Origin: an uncultured Clostridiaceae bacterium
GTDB taxonomy: Bacteria; Bacillota; Clostridia; TANB77; CAG-508
NCBI GenBank assembly: GCA_946628065.1
Contig: CAMOWC010000003.1
Span: 99,670 to 147,864, forward strand
Length of the DNA: 48,195 nt
Reading direction: 5' to 3'
The position numbers and the translations under genes were made by a program. Every line of letters begins with the position of its first letter. Position 1 is the first letter of the stretch. A model generated the notes under the pieces. That model had not been told where the DNA came from and did no database searches. It was given only the letters and a program-made list of their open reading frames with translations. Positions 45,542-48,195 of this stretch are shown here, in pieces.

Positions 45542-45810
45542 ACATTATGGAGCCATTTCGAAACAGGTATGCGAAAAAACATACTTTGTTTCAATCTCTC
45601 TTATATAATTCGATTTATTGTTTTTACTTTAACATAAAATTTATAAATACTCAAGTAATTTTATACAAAAAGTTTTACGAAATTTTGTTTCTTTTTTGCT
45701 GATTTATTATAAAATATATGTTATACTAGCTAACATAGGAAATGAGAATAAGCAGATGTGGTTTGCCACTTTTAGTCCGCAGCATATGTTGCGAGAACGG
45801 AGGTGGTGCT

Positions 45811-45921
45811 ATGATAGAAGCAGTTTTATTAGAAATAATATACTTACTTTTATTTTGCTTAGTTGTCGAAACTATTATAGTATTTGCCTTAATTATACTA
45901 TTTATAATTTTAAGCAAATAG
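45811..45921 (+). CDS. Probable type I toxin, 36-aa hydrophobic peptide
   Basis: MIEAVLLEIIYLLLFCLVVE, followed by TIIVFALIILFIILSK: a single membrane-spanning peptide, the usual form of type I toxins and of holin-like toxins in Firmicutes. A very strong ribosome binding site (CGGAGGTGGTG) precedes the ATG. A terminator follows within 10 nt, and a convergent consensus promoter on the minus strand could make an antisense RNA over its 3' region. The upstream promoter may be TTGTTT-17-TATAAA near 45690. Identification is by architecture; the peptide is too short for family assignment. Confidence 0.65.
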   Translation: MIEAVLLEIIYLLLFCLVVETIIVFALIILFIILSK

Positions 45922-45924
45922 ACA

Positions 45925-46014
45925 ATAAAAAAAACACATCTGTAACTTGCCCAGTTCGGTGTGTTTTTTTACATATCAATTCGGCAAACCACGTTTGTGG
46001 TTTCTTCATTTCCT
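45925..46014 (-). ncRNA. Predicted antisense antitoxin RNA, about 90 nt
   Basis: Minus-strand promoter TTGACT (complement 46044-46049), 17-nt spacer and TATAAT (complement 46021-46026) should start an RNA near 46014 that runs to the shared terminator at 45927-45971. It would overlap the toxin mRNA 3' region and, through the inverted repeats, also match its 5' region. No reading frame of note lies in it. Same arrangement as txpA/RatA-type pairs. Confidence 0.55.
45927..45971. terminator. Bidirectional terminator of toxin mRNA and antisense RNA
   Basis: AAAAAAACACA (45928-45938) pairs with TGTGTTTTTTT (45960-45970), A-tract on one side and T-tract on the other, so it can end transcripts from both strands. 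Confidence 0.8.
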
Positions 46015-46020
46015 ATTTTT

Positions 46021-46049
46021 ATTATACATTGATATTTAATAAAAGTCAA
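46021..46049 (-). promoter_or_regulatory. Consensus promoter of the antisense RNA
   Basis: On the minus strand TTGACT, 17 nt, TATAAT, directed towards the toxin gene. Confidence 0.75.
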
Positions 46050-46067
46050 ACAATTTCTCTACTTTTA

Positions 46068-46104
46068 TAAAAAATAGGCGGGAAATTTCTTCCCCACCTA
46101 TCAC
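46068..46104 (-). terminator. Terminator of cassette F
   Basis: On the minus strand ATAGGTGGGGA pairs with TTTCCCGCCTAT, followed by a T-run, 18 nt after the gene. Confidence 0.75.
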
Positions 46105-46121
46105 ACAAAGATTGTTCTGCT

Positions 46122-46418
46122 TTATTCAACTTCAATTTCATCTCGGCAATGACCAAATCCATTCATTACAAGCCCACCAGAATCTCTTTTAGTGACAAAA
46201 GCGCTTAAGCCATATGCCACATCTCTGAAAACATCAAAGTTGTCGCAATCCTCAGGGTACTGGAGTTCAACATTTTCTATGTCATGATTGTTGTCGATAA
46301 GTTTATGCATTAGAACATTAACTAATGCAATCATGCCAGCCCTTTTCCATTCAGGCACATTCATTTGTCTCCAGTGTTGTTGTACCGAAACAAGGGTATC
46401 ATATGGAAGCTTTGCCAT
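46122..46418 (-). CDS. Cassette F: 98-aa protein of unknown function
   Basis: Predicted 98-aa soluble acidic protein: LVSVQQHWRQMNVPEWKRAG, HDIENVELQYPEDCDNFDVF and an end with GHCRDEIEVE. GGAGGTATATCA precedes the ATG. Codon use (GTG, CTG, GAC, TGC) is GC-richer than the native genes. No membrane helix or catalytic motif is recognised. Adjacent to a second cassette on the same strand; together they resemble the 14944-15488 pair in organisation. Confidence 0.6.
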   Translation of the reverse strand: MAKLPYDTLVSVQQHWRQMNVPEWKRAGMIALVNVLMHKLIDNNHDIENVELQYPEDCDNFDVFRDVAYGLSAFVTKRDSGGLVMNGFGHCRDEIEVE

Positions 46419-46469
46419 TGATATACCTCCTATTAGCTTTTAGTAGATTGTCATTATCGCTTTCCTATT

Positions 46470-46724
46470 TTAAGTTATTATTGTGATGATATATATAGCT
46501 TCTTTAGAACTTACCTTGTAAATGTTCTCGAAAACAACTTCAACCTTGTTTACTCTGTTAATTTTCGCTTGTTCCCACCCCCAACGATAGTAAGGGTCAT
46601 CTGTTGATTTAATCTTATCGAAAAAGAATACTCTACCTTCGTGTGGAACTTCCATTGAAACACCAAGATACATAGGTTTATTCCGCGGATTAATAATTTC
46701 TGCCAAAGTCTTTTCAGCTGCCAT
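46470..46724 (-). CDS. Cassette E: 84-aa protein of unknown function
   Basis: Predicted 84-aa protein starting MAAEKTLAEIINPRNKPMYL, with an aromatic DDPYYRWGWEQ segment that recalls GYYYRW and GFYFRW in cassettes A and B. AAAGGAG lies before the ATG. One in-frame CGG followed by A (complement 46682-46679) gives N-P-R-N in the zero frame; shifting there destroys the aromatic motif, so the zero frame is preferred. Codon use is GC-richer than the flanks. The last 15 residues (SSKEAIYIITIIT) are AT-rich and may be read into flanking sequence. Confidence 0.6.
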   Translation of the reverse strand: MAAEKTLAEIINPRNKPMYLGVSMEVPHEGRVFFFDKIKSTDDPYYRWGWEQAKINRVNKVEVVFENIYKVSSKEAIYIITIIT

Positions 46725-46812
46725 TACTTATCACTCCTTTTTACTTGTCAATGTATGGTGTATTAGTTTTCCAATCCTTGTGCTTGTTTCCCTCCTTTAA
46801 TTATAATGTATA

Positions 46813-46840
46813 TATAACCTAGCCCGTATGCTAGGTTATA
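46813..46840. promoter_or_regulatory. 11-bp palindrome upstream of cassette E
   Basis: TATAACCTAGC (46813-46823) and GCTAGGTTATA (46830-46840) are perfect inverted repeats separated by 6 nt. It lies next to a minus-strand TATAAT (complement of ATTATA at 46800-46805), so it could be an operator or an RNA hairpin. The 46725-46944 gap shows nothing else. Confidence 0.5.
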
Positions 46841-46944
46841 AAAGGGAATATGTAAAACAGCAAATTGCTGTGTAGGTTTACAGTTTATCACGATTAAGGC
46901 TAAAAGTCAATTTTATGTAAAGCAAGTGTGAGATTTTATAGATG

Positions 46945-47301
46945 CTATTCAATATTTGATTTTACTGTTTTTATAGAAGCGACAAGCATCCTTTTTATTG
47001 ATAAGCAATTGTTTAATAAATCTGTTGCATAATTCTCGTCTATGTATTCAGATTCTCTTAAGAGCCTAATCCAATACTCTGTTTCAGCACATTCTTTTAA
47101 AGCAATATGCATTTTTGCTATAAAATCTTGCTTACTACTTCCGTAGTTTGCTTCATTTATATTTGCACCTATACTAGTAGCACTTCTTATAATTTGTTTT
47201 GAGATTATAGTTTCTTTTCTTTGCTTTGTAAGATATTGTTGTAGTTTTATAATTTTGACTGAAAATTTAAGGGATGTTTCAATAAGAATTCCTTTAGACA
47301 T
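46945..47301 (-). CDS. Four-helix bundle protein (S23/TIGR02436-like)
   Basis: Predicted 118-aa protein with LKFSVKIIKLQQYLTKQRKE, IIRSATSIGANINEANYGSS, KMHIALKECAETEYWIRLL and an end LLNNCLSIKRMLVASIKT. This matches the four-helix bundle family first found in 23S rRNA intervening sequences and related to Avd of diversity-generating retroelements. No reverse transcriptase or rRNA is near, so the role here is unknown. AAAGGAGC precedes the ATG. Confidence 0.88.
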   Translation of the reverse strand: MSKGILIETSLKFSVKIIKLQQYLTKQRKETIISKQIIRSATSIGANINEANYGSSKQDFIAKMHIALKECAETEYWIRLLRESEYIDENYATDLLNNCLSIKRMLVASIKTVKSNIE

Positions 47302-47406
47302 AAATGCTCCTTTGAATTAAAATTTTTGTGATAAAATAATTAATAATTTTAAATATTGTATTTTAAAAATATTTTTGAATTAAAAAAGTTTAGTGAATAG
47401 TGAATG

Positions 47407-47495
47407 GTGAAGAATGAAGAATGAATAGTACAAATGTGCTCTTTCTAAGCATCTTAAAATTATTCACTATTAACTATTCACTCTTCATTTTTCAC
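47407..47495. repeat. Tandem-unit hairpin element next to the unusual tRNA-Gly
   Basis: GTGAAGAATGAAGAATGAATAG (two joined decamer-like units, 47407-47428) pairs with the segment 47474-47495 with two G-T wobbles; the flanks carry further TAGTGAATAGTGAA-type repeats. A separate perfect 8-bp hairpin TGCGAAAC/GTTTCGCA (47496-47515) lies between it and the tRNA. Confidence 0.7.
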
Positions 47496-47520
47496 TGCGA
47501 AACGTTAGTTTCGCACATTA

Positions 47521-47594
47521 TGGAGCGGGTAGCGAGAATCGAACTCGCACTATCAGGTCGGAAGCATGACATTCTACCATTAAATTATACCCGC
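47521..47594 (-). tRNA. Unusual tRNA-Gly, anticodon UCC with G37 (UCCG), candidate CGGA quadruplet decoder
   Basis: Minus-strand 74-nt cloverleaf with encoded CCA. Acceptor GCGGGTA/TACCCGC and T stem GCGAG/CTCGC are perfect, and U73 plus C35-C36 are glycine identity elements, so GlyRS should charge it. The anticodon arm TCATG-CTTCCGA-CCTGA has loop C32 U33 U34 C35 C36 G37 A38. tRNA-Gly(UCC) normally has A37; G37 makes UCCG, the complement of CGGA. Pair 30-40 is a U-C mismatch, leaving a loosened stem. Promoter TAGACT-17-TAAAAT at complement 47607-47635. CGGA is the frame-break sequence in three genes of this window. Alternatively it could be a decaying ordinary tRNA-Gly(UCC). Confidence 0.9.
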
Positions 47595-47606
47595 ATCACA
47601 ATATAC

Positions 47607-47635
47607 ATTTTAACATATATTTAATAAGGAGTCTA
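47607..47635 (-). promoter_or_regulatory. Promoter of the unusual tRNA-Gly
   Basis: On the minus strand TAGACT (complement 47630-47635), 17-nt spacer, TAAAAT (complement 47607-47612), 12 nt before the tRNA 5' end. Confidence 0.6.
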
Positions 47636-47738
47636 TAAATTTTAATAAATTAGAAAGAAATTACTGAAGGTTAGTAAAACACAAACCGCCATAAAGTTGG
47701 TAAAATCTGCTTTTTAGAGATTTTGCGGTAAAATGTAT

Positions 47739-47766
47739 TGCTTTTTTCTTAAGTAGTGATATACTA
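47739..47766 (+). promoter_or_regulatory. Promoter of the TIGR00266-like gene
   Basis: TTGCTT, 16-nt spacer, TATACT near 47761-47766, about 25 nt before the start. Confidence 0.5.
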
Positions 47767-47790
47767 AATAAAAAAAAAGGGGGATAATCT

Positions 47791-48195
47791 ATGAAGTACG
47801 AAATTATAGGGAAAACAGTACCAGCAGTAGAGTTTACTTTTAACAAAGGAGAATCAGTTTATTCACAAAGTGGTGGAATGGTCTGGCAAACTGATGGAAT
47901 TGAAATGAAAACAAATGCAAGAGGCGGAGTAATGAAAAGCTTAGGAAGAATGTTTACAGGTGAATCTATTTTCATGAATACATATTCTGCATTACAAGAT
48001 GAAGCTAAAGTTGCATTTGCATCAACAGCCCCAGGAGACATCATTCCAGTAAATGTTAGCGAACAACGTGGCGGATTTATGATTCAGAAAAGAGCTTTTT
48101 TATGTGCAGAACCTAATGTAAATGTCAGTATAGCATTTACAAAAAGATTTTCTGCAGGATTATTTGGTGGGGAAGGATTTATTCTTCAAAAAGCA
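47791..48195 (+). CDS. TIGR00266/AIM24-like protein, cut by the window end
   Basis: First 135 residues of a protein that begins MKYEIIGKTVPAVEFTFNKGE, with VYSQSGGMVWQTDGIEMKTN, SIFMNTYSALQDEAKVAFAS and PGDIIPVNV, the pattern of the TIGR00266 (AIM24, formerly DUF124) beta-helical family. Members are widespread in bacteria; the biological role is poorly known. AAAAGGGGGA precedes the ATG. Most of the family length should be present, but the C-terminus is outside the window. Confidence 0.88.
   Translation, partial: MKYEIIGKTVPAVEFTFNKGESVYSQSGGMVWQTDGIEMKTNARGGVMKSLGRMFTGESIFMNTYSALQDEAKVAFASTAPGDIIPVNVSEQRGGFMIQKRAFLCAEPNVNVSIAFTKRFSAGLFGGEGFILQKA

Larger units (their letters stand above)
45737..46016. 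mobile_element. Toxin-antitoxin module bounded by inverted repeats
   Basis: The left segment AGGAAATGA...GTGGTTTGCC (45737-45767) and the right segment GGCAAACCAC...TCATTTCCT (45983-46015) are reverse complements with a short unmatched middle. They enclose a 36-codon hydrophobic gene and its terminator. The repeats may give 5'-3' mRNA pairing, or mark the ends of a small transferred unit; no transposase is seen. Confidence 0.5.

Noticed and set aside
46679-46682. CGGA in cassette E as a recoding site
   Set aside because: The shifted frame loses the YYRWGWEQ segment and looks non-coding; the zero frame gives a plausible complete protein.
46945-47301. Diversity-generating retroelement suggested by the Avd-like four-helix protein
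   Set aside because: No reverse transcriptase, template repeat or variable gene in the window.

Overview
The window is AT-rich DNA from a spore-forming, Gram-positive-type bacterium, most likely an uncultured member of the Clostridia. The evidence is a Bacillus/Clostridium-order S10-spc-alpha ribosomal protein cluster, zinc-type S14, a T-box in front of pheST, spoIVB and spoVG (with a sigma-H-like promoter), an adenylate kinase with a zinc lid and strong AGGAGG ribosome binding sites. No species can be named from the sequence alone.

Layout: 109-11450 is a Tad/type IV-pilus-like secretion operon (SAF/CpaB-like protein, two degenerate ParA/CpaE-like proteins, CpaF-type ATPase, TadB/TadC-like membrane protein, five small one-helix pilin-like proteins and two larger membrane-anchored proteins). 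11572-14753 holds spoIVB, murC (minus strand) and spoVG. 14867-15774 carries small, GC-richer gene cassettes, each with its own promoter. 15864-26750 runs from rpsJ to secY without rpmD. 26893-28378 is an insertion with a repeat protein and a hypothetical gene. 28584-34171 is adk, map, infA, rpmJ, rpsM, rpsK, rpsD, rpoA, rplQ. 34357-45382 holds small unknown genes, an RqcP-like S4-domain protein, dnaE, a small XRE regulator, a dicarboxylate/amino acid symporter, a guanylate-kinase-like gene and a T-box with pheS-pheT. 45468-48195 has two tRNA-Gly genes, a probable type I toxin-antitoxin pair, two more GC-richer cassettes, a four-helix-bundle protein and the start of a TIGR00266/AIM24-like gene.

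Main discovery: three genes (a pilin-like gene, spoIVB and murC) are each broken by one extra base, and in all three the zero-frame codon at the break is CGG followed by A. Skipping the C, or reading CGGA as one glycine codon, restores the protein in every case; in MurC and SpoIVB glycine is the family residue there. By eye I found no other in-frame CGG in the AT-rich genes of the window. The window also encodes an unusual tRNA-Gly (complement 47521-47594) whose anticodon UCC is followed by G37 instead of the usual A37, giving UCCG, the exact complement of CGGA, with a mismatch in the anticodon stem. I propose a natural quadruplet-decoding (programmed +1 frameshifting) system: tRNA-Gly(UCCG) reads CGGA as glycine. 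The essential gene murC would depend on it. The GC-richer cassettes use CGG as ordinary Arg, twice before A, which fits recent acquisition but is also the main tension in the model.

Other notable items are a toxin/antisense RNA module flanked by inverted repeats, a structured RNA with a possible kissing loop upstream of rpsM, a perfect 46-bp palindrome and related long hairpins, and recurring AGCAT stems between ribosomal protein genes.
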